This document shows, piece by piece, positions 25,061 to 36,779 of a stretch of 64,000 nucleotides of DNA. The stretch is from Inia geoffrensis (lineage: Eukaryota; Chordata; Mammalia; Artiodactyla; Iniidae). Both the position numbers and the translations under genes were made by a program. The stretch lies in the NCBI GenBank assembly GCA_036417435.1, contig CM070904.1:134503089-134567088 (forward strand), read 5' to 3'. Each line of letters starts with the position of its first letter. Positions within the stretch are counted from its first letter, which is position 1. Below the pieces are notes generated by a model that ran no database searches, was not told the DNA's origin, and worked only from the letters and a program-made list of their open reading frames with translations.

Positions 25061-27128
25061 TTTGCTTAACTTACTGTGTTTGGGGTCTCATTTTTGCAGC
25101 CTGCAGGTTCGTAGTTCCCATTGTTTTTGGTGTCTGTCCCCAGTGGTTAAAGTTGGTTCAGTGGGTTGTGTCGGCTTCCTGGTGGAGGGTACTAGTGCCT
25201 GTGTTCTGGTGGATGAGGCTGGGTCTTGTCTTTCTGGTGGGCAGGTCCATGTCTGGTGGTGTGTTTTGGGGTGTCTGTGGACTTGTGATTTTAGGCAGCC
25301 TCTCTGCTAATGGGTGGGGTTGTGTTCCTGTCTTGCTAGTTGTTTGGCATAGGGTGTCTAGCACTGTAGCTTGATGGTCGTTGAGTGAAGCTGGGTGTTG
25401 GTGTTGAGATGGAGATCTCTGGGAGATTTTTGCCATTTGATATTACGTGGAGCTGGGAGGTCTCTTGTGGACCAGTGTACTGAAGTTGGCTCTCCCACCT
25501 CAGAGGCACAGCACTGACTCCTGGCTGCAGCATCAAGGGCCTTTCATCCACACGGCTCAGAATAAAAGGGAGAAAAAGTAGAAAGAAAGAATTAGTAGAA
25601 GTAGAAAGAAAGAAAGAAAGAAGAAAAGAAGGAAAGAAAGGAGGGAGGGAGGGAGGGAGGAAGGAAGGAAGGAAGGAAAAAAATAAAGAAAGAAGATAAA
25701 GTAAAATAAAATAAAGTAAGATAAAATATAATAAAGTTATTAAAATAAAAAATAATTATTAGGAAAAAAATTACCCCCCCCACCAAAAAAAAAAAAACAG
25801 ACGGATAGAACTCTAGGACAAATGGTGGAAGCAAAGCTATGCAGACAAAATCTCAAACAGAAGCATACACATACACACAAAAAGAGGAAAAGGGGAATAA
25901 ATCATAAATCTTGCTCTCAAAGTCCACCTCCTCAATTTGGGATGATTTGTTGTCTATTCATGTATTCCACAGATGCAGGGTACATCAAGTTGATTGTGGA
26001 GATTTAATCCGGTGCTCCTGAGGCTGCTGGCAGAGATTTCCCTTTCTCTTCTTTGTTCTCACAGCTCCCAGGGCTCAGCTTTGGATTTGGCCCTGCCTCT
26101 GCGTGTAGGTCGCCGGAGGGCATCTGTTCTTTGCTCAGACAGGACGGGGTTAAAGGAGCCACTGATTCGGGGGCTCTGGCTCACTCAGGCCACGGGGAGG
26201 GAGGGGCATGGATGCGGGGCGGACCTGCAGTGGCAGAGGCCAGCATGAAGTTGCACCAGCCTGAGGTGCATTGTACGTTCTCCCCGGGAAGTTGTCCCTG
26301 GATCCCGGGACCCTGGCGGTGGTGGGCTGCACAGGCTCCTGGGAAGGGAGGTGTGGAGAGTGACCTGTGCATGCACACAGGCTTCTTGGTGGCGGCAGCA
26401 GCAGCCTTAGCGTCTCCTGCCCGTCTCTGTTGTCCGTGCTTTTACCCACGGCTCGCACCCGTCTCTGGAGCTCCTTTAAGCAGCGCTCTTAATCCTTTCT
26501 TCTTGTGCACCAGGAAACGAAGAGGGAAGAAAAACCTCTTGCCCCTTTGGCAGCTCCAGACTTTTCCCTGCACTCCCTCCCGGCCAGCCGTGGTGCACTA
26601 ACCCCTGCAGGCTGTGTTCACGCCGTCAACCACAGTCCTCTCCCGGCGCTCCGACTGAAGCCCGAGCCTCAGCTCCCAGCCCTGCCTGCCCCGGCGGGGG
26701 AGCAGACAAGCCTCTCGGGCTGGTGAGTGCTGGTCGGCACCGATCCTCTGTGCGGGAATCTCTCCGCTTTGCCCTCCTCACCCCTGTGGCTGTGCTCTCC
26801 TCTGCGGCTCCAAAGCTTCCCCCTCCGCCACCTGCAGTCTCCGCCCGTGAAGGGGCTTCTAGTGTGTGGAAACCTTTCCTCCTTCACAGCTCCCTCCCAC
26901 TGGTGCAGGGCCCATCCCTATGCTTTTGTCTCTGTTTATTTATTTATTTATTTTTGTCCTACCCAGGTACGTGGGGAGTTTCTTGCCTTTTGGGAGGTCT
27001 GAGCTCTTCTGCCTGCATTCAGTAGGTGTTCTGTAGGAGTTGTTCCACGTGTAGATGTATTTCTGGTGTATCTGTGGGGAGGAAGGTGACCTTCACGTCT
27101 TATTCTTCCATCATCTTCCCCCTCTCCC
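25061..27128 (-). mobile_element. L1 5' UTR
   Basis: This is the part of the long L1 upstream of ORF1. Read on the plus strand it ends with 'ccttcacgtcttattcttcc', which corresponds to the conserved 5' end 'ggaagatgatggaagaataag' type sequence of these elements. It is GC-rich with several CpGs between 26040 and 26900. A long purine microsatellite (25566-25800) lies inside it. In an active element this region carries the internal RNA polymerase II promoter. Confidence 0.75.
25566..25800. repeat. Purine-rich GAAA/GGAA/ATAAA microsatellite
   Basis: A run of GAAA units, then GGGA and GGAA units, then ATAAA-type units, then homopolymer C and A tracts. Almost every base on the plus strand up to about 25700 is a purine. 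Confidence 0.9.
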
Positions 27129-27129
27129 A

Positions 27130-27420
27130 AACATTTTAATAATAGTAATTTTTCTGATGCACGAGCATGGAATATTGTTTTCTATTGTGTCTTCAGTTTC
27201 TTTGTCAATGCTTTATAGTTTTCTGAGTATAGGTCTTTCATGCCCTTGGTTAAATTTATTGCTAAATAGTTCGTTCTTTTTGATGGAATTGTAAATGGGA
27301 TTGTTTTCTTAATTTTTCTTGCTGGTGGTTCATTATTAGTGTATAGAAACAAAACTGATTTGTGTATATTGATTCCATATTTTGCAACTTTACTGAATTT
27401 ATTTTTTAACATTGTGAAAA
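27130..27420 (-). mobile_element. Older L1 ORF2 fragment
   Basis: Reverse-complement L1 ORF2: blocks equivalent to 'tcaatgctttatagttttc', 'ggtctttcatgcccttgg' and 'tttactgaatttatttttt'. It is more diverged than the L1 to its left. Confidence 0.75.
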
Positions 27421-28631
27421 ATTGCAGTACTAAAATCTCACAGTTTCTACTGCACCCCAGGTAATCCACAGGACCCAAGAGATGGTAGTTACTAATATAC
27501 TCTTCTCGCGGTGCCTCTTAATACCATGCAGACTCCTACAAGGGAAATAAGTATCACATCTTTGGTTGAACATAGTCTGGGTAAGTCTTGGCCTCTATAA
27601 CAAAATTTGATGTTTGTCTTATCTGATTTTCTGGCATGCTACTGACATGGTTGTCTAGAAAAGTAATTTACTTTCCAGTAATTTAAAATGTACAGAAAAG
27701 TTGCAATAATGGCAAAAAGTACTCACATTTGCCACTTCACACAAAATGCTCAGTGTGTTTTGCCCAGGGAACCAGCACATAACCCCTAAATGAAGAAATC
27801 CTGATGTTCACATTATAATTTAATACTCAGCCCCACTTCAACTTTCACCTACTGTCCCAACTGTATGAAAATGTCTTTTTCCATCCTGATCCAGTTTTCT
27901 TTTTCTGGACCCATTACTGAGTTTCCCCCTCATTTGCACAACCTTGATGGATTTGAAGCAGACAAGATGAGTATGGGATCTAGGTGGCCTTTTATGTATG
28001 GCTTTTTTCACTAAGAGTGTTTATTTTTGTAACAAATATCAGCGCTACACTTTTTTTCATTGTCATTAAAAATACAAAACACGACTTTAGCATTTAATTC
28101 ACTTTACGTATACAGTTTTGTGGTATTAACTACCTTCATATAGTTGCACAAACAAGTTAACTAACATGTGTACCTCCTGTGTGCATGGCAGATACCCAGG
28201 AAATTGAGTAACACCCTAAAATGGCCCAAGACATCACCTTAAATACCGTCTTCATCTAAAAGGAAAAAAAAGGAAGGCTATAGTTGTTTCTGCCTACATT
28301 CATTTGATTGTATATGGTTTCCAATTGATGTTGTATAACCAGTTGTGGAGAAGTCATGGGATAGGTGGATTCATTTCAGTTTGAATTTCCAAATTTAGTG
28401 GATTGTGCAGGCTTGATGCAAGGTTTACAAACTTCATATTGGATCAGGACATCCCATGGTGTAACTGGTATTCATGGTTTGTTCAAAAATTAAAGTTCTG
28501 GGTGATATGAGTTCATTCTGGAGTAATCCAGGTTATTCCTGGAGGTAAACAAATATTTCTGTTATACATTTGTCCCAGGATGAAATGACAAGAGAAATAA
28601 GACCTTATTTATAAAAGTGCCTTCAAACTAA
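27421..28631. other. AT-rich non-coding DNA with old LINE/LTR-like remnants
   Basis: No gene is seen. Parts around 27640-27960 and 27990-28150 look like very old L1 sequence. The stretch 28156-28275 ('tacctcctgtgtgcatggc', 'catcaccttaaatacc') matches blocks at 47520-47620, so both derive from one unassigned repeat family. Confidence 0.4.
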
Positions 28632-29870
28632 TTGATACTAAAGTATAGTTGACCTACAATGTTGTGTTAATTTCTATTGTACAGCAAAGTGATATACATA
28701 TATACATTTTTTGTTTTTATTTATTTATTTATTTTTTGCGGTACGCGGGCCTCTCACTGTTGTGGCCTCTCCCGTTGTGGAGCACAGGCTCCGGATTTGC
28801 AGGCTCAGCGGCCATGGCTCACGGGCCCAGCCGCTCCGCGGCATGTGGGTTCTTCCCAGACCAGGGCACAAACCCATGTCCCCTGCATCGGCAGGCAGAC
28901 TCTCAACCACTGCACCACGAGGGAAGCCCTATACATATTTTTCATATTCTTTTCCATTATGGCTAATTACAGGGTATTGAATACAGTTCCCTGTGCTGTA
29001 GAGTAAGGCCTTGTCTATCCATCCTATATATAATAATTTGCATCTACTAATCCCAAACTCCCAATCCATCCCTCTCCCCTGTCTTCCCCTTGACAACCAC
29101 AAGTCTGTTTTCTATATTTGTGAGTCTGTTTTTGTTCTGCAGATAGGTTCATTTGGGTCTCATTTTATAATCCACATATAGGTGATATCATATGGTATTT
29201 GTTGTTCTCTGTATGACTTACTTCATTTTGTATGATAATCTCTAGGTCCATCCATGTAGCTGCAAATGGCATTATTTCATTCTGTTTTATGGCTGAGTAT
29301 TATTCCATTGTATATATGTACCACATCTTCTATATCCATCCATCTGTTGAGGGACATTCAGGTTTGCTTCCATGTCTTGGCTATTGTGAATAGTGCTGCT
29401 ATGAATGCTGGGATGCATGTGTCTTTTCAAATTATAGTTTTGTCTGGATGTGTGCCCAGGAGTGGGATTGGTGGTTCATATGGTAATTCTATTTTTAGTT
29501 TTTGAGGAACCTCCATACTGTTTTCCATAGTGGCTGCATCAGTTTACATTCCCACCAGTAGTGTAGGAGGGTTCCCTTTTCTCCACACCCCTTCCAGCAT
29601 TTATTTCTAGACATTTTAATGATGGCCGTTCTGACCACTATGAGGTGGTAACTCACTGTAGTTTTGATTTGCGTTCTCTAATAATCAGCGATGTGGAGTG
29701 TCTTTTCAGGTGCCTCTTGGCCATCTGTATGTCTTTGGAGAAATGTCTATTTAGACCTTCCTATTTTTTGATTTTTTTTCTTTTTTAAGTTGTATGAGCT
29801 GTTTGTATATTTTAGAATTAAGCCCTTGTTGGTCGCGTCATTTGCAGGTATTTTCTCCCAAACAGTGAGC
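28632..29870 (-). mobile_element. L1 3' end, left half of a second 5'-inverted insertion
   Basis: Minus-oriented L1 3' UTR and ORF2 end ('aagtatagttgacctacaatg', 'gtattgaatacagttccctg', 'atttgcaggtattttctccc'). A SINE interrupts it at 28706-28930. At 29870 the orientation flips to plus. Confidence 0.85.
28706..28930 (-). mobile_element. Cetacean-type CHR SINE in an L1 3' UTR
   Basis: Short-form SINE, minus orientation, with a TTTA-rich tail at the left and the head 'gagggaagccc' at the right. The flanking 'tatacat' plus T-run sequences on both sides suggest an imperfect target-site duplication. Confidence 0.93.
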
Positions 29871-30222
29871 ACAGGTTTTGGAACAACTGGATACCGACAT
29901 GCAGAAGAGGAAACTTGGACCCTTACCTCCCCCCACCCCATATACAAAATCAATGCAAAATGGACCAAAGGCCTAGGTGCAAGAGCCAAAATTAAAAACT
30001 CGTAGAAGAAAACATGAGAGTAAATCTTCATGACCTTGGATTCGGTCATGATTTCTTAGATCTACCAAAAGCACAAGCAACAAAAGACAAAATAGGTGAA
30101 TTGGACTTCCTCAAAATGAAAACCCATTGTGTATAAAAGGAGCAAGGAATAAGATAATCCACCATCCAAAAATGGCCCAAGATGTTGGCAAACCATGTAT
30201 CTGATAAAGGACTGTAGCCCAG
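29871..30222 (+). mobile_element. L1 ORF2 segment, inverted half of the same insertion
   Basis: Plus-oriented ORF2: 'acatgcagaagaggaaact', 'caaaatggaccaaaggcct', 'ccaaaagcacaagcaac', ending near 'gtatctgataaaggactg'. The end corresponds to the L1 point at which the minus half stops, as expected for twin priming. Confidence 0.8.
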
Positions 30223-31374
30223 CAGCGAAGCCCCCGGTGGCCCAGTGCAGTGTCTGTGCGGCCCCTCCCATCCTCAGTGATCAGGGGATTTCAGGCCCCA
30301 CAGCACCCAAGGGGTGGACACGGGTCATCCTCAGCACCCTCAGGGAGTGAGTACTGGATGGTTTTGAGCCCAGATGCACTCGCATTACTGCCCTCAAAGG
30401 CTGAAGGCTTCCGCATGCCTCCAGAAGGACACAGAGTATTTGCAAGTCTTTGAGAACCAAGAGAACAGTCTTCACTTTTCTGAAAGGGCATCTTATTATT
30501 TCACAGCTTGACCATTTTCAATCTGGCTCTCGGGGTGCACTCCCACCTTCCTGATTTCTCTGAGAGTGGCCATGGTGGTTTGGCTGTCCCCAATCCCCAC
30601 ACCAGGTGACAAGGTCAGTGGGGCCAGACCCTGGTTGTCCTTAGCTTCGCTGGAGACTAACCCAGACTCTCAGCCTGCGAATGAACGTGGACGCCCCTGC
30701 TTCTCCCCGTCACCGATTCTCATCTCCTCCTCTGTCTCTCTTCCTCTTGCTTTTCAGTCTCAGATTTACCTGATGGCCACCACTCACAGCTCCTGCAGAG
30801 CCAAGAGATTTCTTCTCGAAGGAAAAGTTCTGGAAACTCAGAGGGATAAATAAAGAATGCAGCTCATTCCTGCCTTGTGCTGACATCCAAGAGGGTGATG
30901 AGAGTGAGTGTTTTCTCATTAGAATTTTAAATCCTCCAAGTAATAGATCATTGAGGGGGCATCCAGTGTTCTCCTGCTCATTCTAATAATGTCATTCCTG
31001 AATTTTGATGTGGTAAATAATTTAAATTATAAATATGCTGAGGGGGATATCCATTTAAAAAATGTTAGAGGTAACTCCAAGGGATTTACAACAAACAAGG
31101 ACACAGAACCCTGTGTCCAGACACCGGCTGAGAGACTCCTACCCTAAGCCACAGTCCCCTGGAAGGCAGACTGGCCATGACTCTCCTCCCGCAGGTGAGC
31201 CTACAAAGGCACATCCCACGTGGAACCACTGCATCGCAGAATCTTAGAGTGGCCGATGGCAGGCAGCTGGCTAGATATGCAGACAAGAGAAAACTGCCCA
31301 GCAGCCTGGGACAATCCCAGGGTGAGGCCTTAAGAAGGGCCAGTGTCACAGCCTCAGAGACAACTTGAAGAGAG
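30223..31374. other. Non-coding DNA, no gene seen
   Basis: No exon, RNA gene or known repeat was recognised. Short frames on both strands are not protein-like. Confidence 0.5.
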
Positions 31375-34300
31375 TTCAGGTTGTTAAGGACATCGTCAGA
31401 GATACATATTCAATAGGGACATACAATAGGGACATACAATACATACAATAGGGACATATTCAGGGCCTTAGTTATGGACAGGATTAGGGCATTATTTAGT
31501 GACAGCTTAGACTATAAGGGACAGCATCAGGGCCTAAGTTAGGGACAGTGTCAGTGCTTCACTTAGAGATAACGTGAGAGCCTTAGTTAGACACAGTTCA
31601 GGCTGTTACTTAGGGATATCTTCAGGGCCTTAGAGCCAGCATCATGGCCATAATTATAACCAGTGTCAGGGCGTTAGTTAGGGCTAAAACTAGGGTGTTA
31701 TTAGGGAAAGAGGTCATTAGTTACAGACAGTGTCAGGGTTTTAGGTAGGGACAGTGGCAAGTCCTTAGTTAAGAAGAGTGTCGGGGCCTCACTTAGGGGC
31801 AGCATCAGGATGTTAGTTAGGGAGAGTCAGGACATTAGAATTTCAGATTCTGAGGTAGAGACAGCATCAGGACCTTAGTTAGGGACAGCGTCAGAGACTT
31901 ACCTAGGGACATATTCAGGGCCTTAGTTATGGACAGGAGCAGGGTGATACAGAGGAACACCTAAGGGTATTAGGGACATCCTCAGGGCCTCAATTAGCGA
32001 TAGCATCAGGGTATTAGTTAGGGAAAGAGTCAGGCCATTATTATAGATAGCGTCAGTGCCTTACGTAGAGAGAGCATCAGGGCCTTAGTTAAGAATAGCG
32101 TCAGAGACATTCTTAGGGACATATTCAGGGCCTTAGTTATGGACAGGATCAGGGCATTATTGAGAGATACATGAGACTATTAGGGACAGCATCAGGGTGT
32201 TAGGGAAAGAGTCGGCCGTTATTATAGACAGTGACAGTGCCTCAGTGCCTCAGCCTTAGTTAGGAAGAGGGTCAGGGCCTTGGTGAGGGACAGGGTCAGG
32301 CCAACAGTGAGGGACATCTAAGGCTGTTAGGGACATCGTCAAGGCCTTAGATTGGACCAGCATCAGGGCTGTAGTGTCGACCAGTGTCAGGGCATTAATG
32401 AGGGACAAAATTAGGGTGTTAGTTAGGGAAAGAGTCAGGTCATTAGTTACAGACCGTTTTAGGGCCTCAGGTAGAATGGGCATCAAGGCCTTAGTTAGGA
32501 AGAGCATCAGGGCCTCAGTTAGGTTCAGCATCAAGACGTTAGTTAGGGCCAGCAACAGGGCCTTAGTTAGGGACAGTGTTGTCAGGCCCTCAGAGATCAC
32601 TTGAGGGCCTTCATAAGAGTGTAGGCCGTTAGTTAGGGACACTTCAGAGATTTTCTTAGGGATATATTCAGGGCCTTAGTAATAGAATCAGGGTGTTATT
32701 TTGTGACCGCTTAGGCACTAAGGGACAGCATCAAAGCCTAAGTTAGGGAGGGTGTCAGTGGCTTGGGGATAGCGTTAGAGACTTTGTAATTTATAGCTTA
32801 GGCCATTAGCTAGTGACAGTGTCAGGGGCTTATTAAGGGAAGTGTCAGAGGCTTAATGAGGGACATCTTCAGGGCCTTAGTTATGGACAGGATCAGGTCC
32901 ATACTTGGGACCAGTATCAGGCTGTTCTTTAGGGTCAGTGTCAGGGCCTTCTGTAGAGACAGCATCAAGGCCCTTAGTTAGGAAGAGGGTCAGGGCCTTA
33001 GGACAGGGTCAGAGACGTCCTCAGGCACATATTCAGGGCCTTAGTAATGGACAGGATCAGGACCCCAGTGAGGGACAACATCTAAGTCTATTAGGGACAT
33101 CATCAGGGCCTTAGATAGGGTCAGCATCAGGGCCGTAGTTAGGACCAGTGTCAGGGCATTATTTAGGGACAAAATTAGGATGTTAGTTAAGGAAAAATTC
33201 AGGAAATTAATTACAGACAGTGTCAGCTTCTCAGGTAGAGACTTCAAGGTCTCACTGAGAGCATCAGCATCTCAGGTAGGAGCTGCATCAGGCCATTACT
33301 TACAGACAGTGCCAAGGCCTTAATTAGGGGGAGTGTCAGGGCCTCAGAGAAAAACCTGAGGGCCTTAGTAAGAGACACTTCAGGATGTTCATTAGGGACA
33401 TCATCAGGGTGTTAGTTATGGACAGGGTCAGGGTATTAGCGAAAGACAGCTCAGGCAATTAGGCACACCGTCAGGGCCTTGGGTAGGGGCAGCGTCAGGG
33501 AGTAGTGGGGGGTAGAGTGAGGCCGTTAGGTAAAGACAGGCTCAGGGCCTTAGTTAGAGACAGTGTCGGGTTCTTCGTTAGGGACACTGTCATGGCCTCA
33601 GGTAAAGATAACTTGAGGGTCTTAGTTAGAGATAGTGTCAGGGCCTTAGTTATGGACATCTTTAGGACCTCAGTTAGAGGTAATTTGAGGGCCTTAGTAA
33701 GAGAAATTTTGGGTCATTAGTGACATCGTCTGGACCTTAGTGCCGTCTTCAGTACATCCTTTATGGGCTGCATCAGGGCATTAATGAGGGACCGCTCAAG
33801 TTATTAGGGACCGTGTCAGGGTCTTAGTTAGGGACTGTGTCAGGACCTTTGTTAGGGAAACAGTGAGGCCACTAGTTAAAGACAGACTCAGGGTCTTAGT
33901 TTGAGACAGTGTCAGGGCCTTAGTTCGGGAGAGCATTAGGGCTTCAGTGAGGATAAGAGGCAGGAAATTAGCTTGGACAGAGTCAGCTTCCAGGCCAGGG
34001 ATAGTGTCAGGAAACGAGCTAGGGATAGTGTGAAGACATTAGTTATTGAGAGCGTCAGGGTGTTAACTAGTACCAGTGTCAGGGCTTTAATCAGGACCGG
34101 TGTCAGGGTTTGATATAGGGACAGCGTCAGAGCCTAACTGAGGTACGGCAACAGGGCCCAGTGAGGCCTATCTTTAGGGCCTGAGTGAGGGACAGTGTCA
34201 GGCCATGACGTAGGAGTAGTGTAAGGGCCTCTGTAGGATCAGCATTAGGGTCTTCGTAAAAGACATTCTCAGGGCCTCTGATAGGGACAGCCTCATGGCT

Positions 34301-36775
34301 TACTTTGGGACAGCTTCAGGACCTTGGTAAGACATGGGTGAGGATATTAGCTCAGGATAATGTCAGGACTTCAGATATTGACGGGAGCAGGGCCTTAGTT
34401 AGATACAGTGTCAGGGCCTGCGTTAGGACTAGCATCAGAGCCTCTCTTAGGTACCATGTCAGGGCCTGAGTTAGGGAGTTTCAGGACATGAGTTAGGATG
34501 AGCCTTCAGGCCTCAGTTAGGGACGGCGTCACGGCCTCGGGATTAATTTCAGGGCCATAGTTAGGGACAGCATCAGGGATATAGTTAGCATAAGAGTCTC
34601 GACTTTAGTTAAAGACAAAGTTAGCTTAAGGTCTAGGGATAGTGTCAAGGCATGACCTAGGGATAGTGCCAAGACTTCAGTTACTTAGAGCATCAGAGCC
34701 TTATTTAGGACCAGTGTCAAGGCTTCAGGTAGGGGCAGCATCACAGCCGGACGTAGGGAGAGTGACAGGGTCTGAGTGAAGACTACCGTCAGGGCCTTAG
34801 CTAGGGATAGTAGCAGGGCATGACTTAGGAGCAGCATCAGGGCCTCAGTAAGATCAGCCTCAGGGGCTTTGCTAAAGCCATTATCAGGGCCAGTGTTAGG
34901 GACAGCCTCAGTGCCTCACTTAGGGACAGCCTCAGTGCTTACTTAGTGACAGTTTCAGGACCTTGGTATGAGATGGGTCAGGAAATTAGTTCAAGATAGT
35001 GTCAGGACATTAGATATTGACGGTAGCAGGGCCTTAGGTAAGGACAGTGTCAGATAGTTTCAGGACATTAGATATTGATGGCAGCAGGGCCTTAGGACTA
35101 GCATCTGGGCCTCTGTTAGGTACAGTGTCAGGGCCTGAGTTAGGAATAGTGTTAGGGCCTTAGTTAGGGACAGCTCTGGGCCGGATTTAGAACGAGCATC
35201 TAAGCCTTACTTAGGGACAGTGTCATGGCCTTGGAACTAAATTCAGGGCCTGAGGTTTTCACAGCATAAGGGCTTCAGTTAGCTTAAGAGGCAGGACATT
35301 TGCTATGGACAGGCTTAGGGTAAAGTTTAGGGATCGTGTCAGGAAATGCCCTAGGGATAGTGTCAAGACCTTAGTCACTGAGAGTATCAGGGCCTTATTT
35401 AGAACCAGTATCAAGGATTCAGGTGGGGACAGCGTCAGTGCCTGGCTTAGGGTGAGTGACAGGGCCTGAGTGAGGCCTAGTGTCGGGCCCTTAGCTGGGG
35501 ACACTGTCAGGGCATGATGTAGGAGCTGCATCAGGGCCTATGTTGGATCAGCTTTAGGGTCTTAAAGACATGATCAGGGTCTGAGATAGTCACAGCGTCA
35601 AGGCCTCAGTTAGGCACAGCCTCAGGCCTTCACTTAGGGACAGCGACAGGGCTTTCTTAGGGACAGTGTCAGGACCTTGGTTAGAAATGGGTCAGGATAT
35701 TAGCTCAGGATAGTATCCGGATTTTAGTTATTGCCAGCAGCAGGGCCTACATGAGGGACAGATTCCGGGCCATAGTTAGAGACAGTGTCAGGGCCCTATT
35801 TAGGCCTAGTCTAGGTCTTAGTTCGAGAGAGCATTAGGGCTTCTGTGAGGATAAGAGGCAGGAAATTAGCTCGGGACAGAGTCAGGTTCCAGGCCAGGGA
35901 TAGTGTCAGGAAGTGAGCTAGGGATAGCGTGAAGACCTCAGTTATTGAGAGCATCAGGGCTTTAGTTAGGACCAATGTCAGGGCTTTAATCAGGACCAGC
36001 GTCAGGGCTTGATGTAGGGACAGCATCAGAGCCTAACTAATGTACGGCAACAGGGCCCAGCGAGGCCTGTCTTTAGGGCCTGAGTGAGGAGCAGTGTCAG
36101 GCCATGACGTAGGAGTAGTGTAAGGGCCTCTGTAGGATCAGCCGTAGGGTCTTCATTAAAGACATGCTCAGGGCCTCTGATAAGGACAGCCTCATGGCTT
36201 ACTTTGGGACAGCTTCAGGACCTTGGTAAGACATGGGTGAGGATATTAGCTCAGGATAATGTCAGGACTTTAGATATTGATGGCAGCAGGGCCTTAGAGA
36301 CACTGTCAGGGCCTGCCTTAGGACTTGCATCAGAGCCTCTGTTAGGTACAGTGTCAGGGCCTGAGTTAGGAATAGTGTTAGGGCATTAGTTAGGGACAGT
36401 TCTGGGCCAGATTTAGGATGAGAATCTAGGCCTCAGTTAGGGACAGTGTCACGGCCTTGGGACTAAATTCACGGCCTGAGTTAGGCACCGCATAAGGGCC
36501 TTAGTTAGCATAAGAGGCAGGACTTTAGCTAGGGACAGGGTTAGGTTAACATCTAGGGATAGTGTCAAGACCTTAGTTACTGAGAGTACCAGGGCCTTAC
36601 TTAGAACCAGTGTCAGGGCTTCAGGTAGGGACAGCATCAGAGCCTGACGTAGGGAGAGTGACAGGACCTGAGTGAGGCCTAGCGTCAGGCCCTTAGCTGG
36701 CGACACTGTCAGGGCATGACGTAGGAGCATCATCAGGGCCTTTGTTGGATCAGCAATAGGTTCTTAGTTGCTAAG
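31375..36775. repeat. 5.4-kb degenerate 24-bp satellite with telomere-like hexamers
   Basis: A long tandem array whose basic unit is close to TTAGGGACAGTGTCAGGGCCTTAG (read cyclically as four hexamers: TTAGGG, ACAGTG, TCAGGG, CCTTAG). Units vary by substitutions and small indels, so spacing ranges around 24-30 bp. Longer internal duplications are present: the block at 33926-34330 returns at 35825-36230 (offset about 1898-1899 bp), and the block at about 35090-35540 returns at 36310-36740 (offset about 1202-1226 bp). The many short frames on both strands (Leu-Thr-Leu-Ser rich) are repeat shadows. I do not recognise this satellite as a named family. Confidence 0.93.
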
Positions 36776-36779
36776 CAAT

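Larger units (their letters stand above)
17901..27128 (-). mobile_element. Near full-length L1 (LINE-1) carrying nested insertions
   Basis: A minus-strand L1 running from its 3' end (T-rich 17901-17912, then 'atctttattggagtataattg') through a 3' UTR, ORF2 (about 18469-22299), ORF1 (about 22358-25060) and a long 5' UTR that ends near 'ccttcacgtcttattcttcc' and 'catcatcttccccctctccc' at 27128. After removing two SINEs and the ACP1 retrocopy it is about 7.2 kb, which fits a complete element. ORF1 and ORF2 are both broken by stops and frameshifts, so it cannot move now. No clear target-site duplication was found at its outer ends. It sits against an older L1 fragment (from about 27130) of the same orientation. 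Confidence 0.9.

Noticed and set aside
32256..36733. Many short Leu/Thr/Ser-rich frames on both strands
   Set aside because: They follow the 24-bp satellite unit and have no independent protein signal.
31375..36775. CRISPR-like array of short repeats
   Set aside because: Repeats are contiguous and degenerate with no regular unique spacers, and the sequence is mammalian. It is a satellite.
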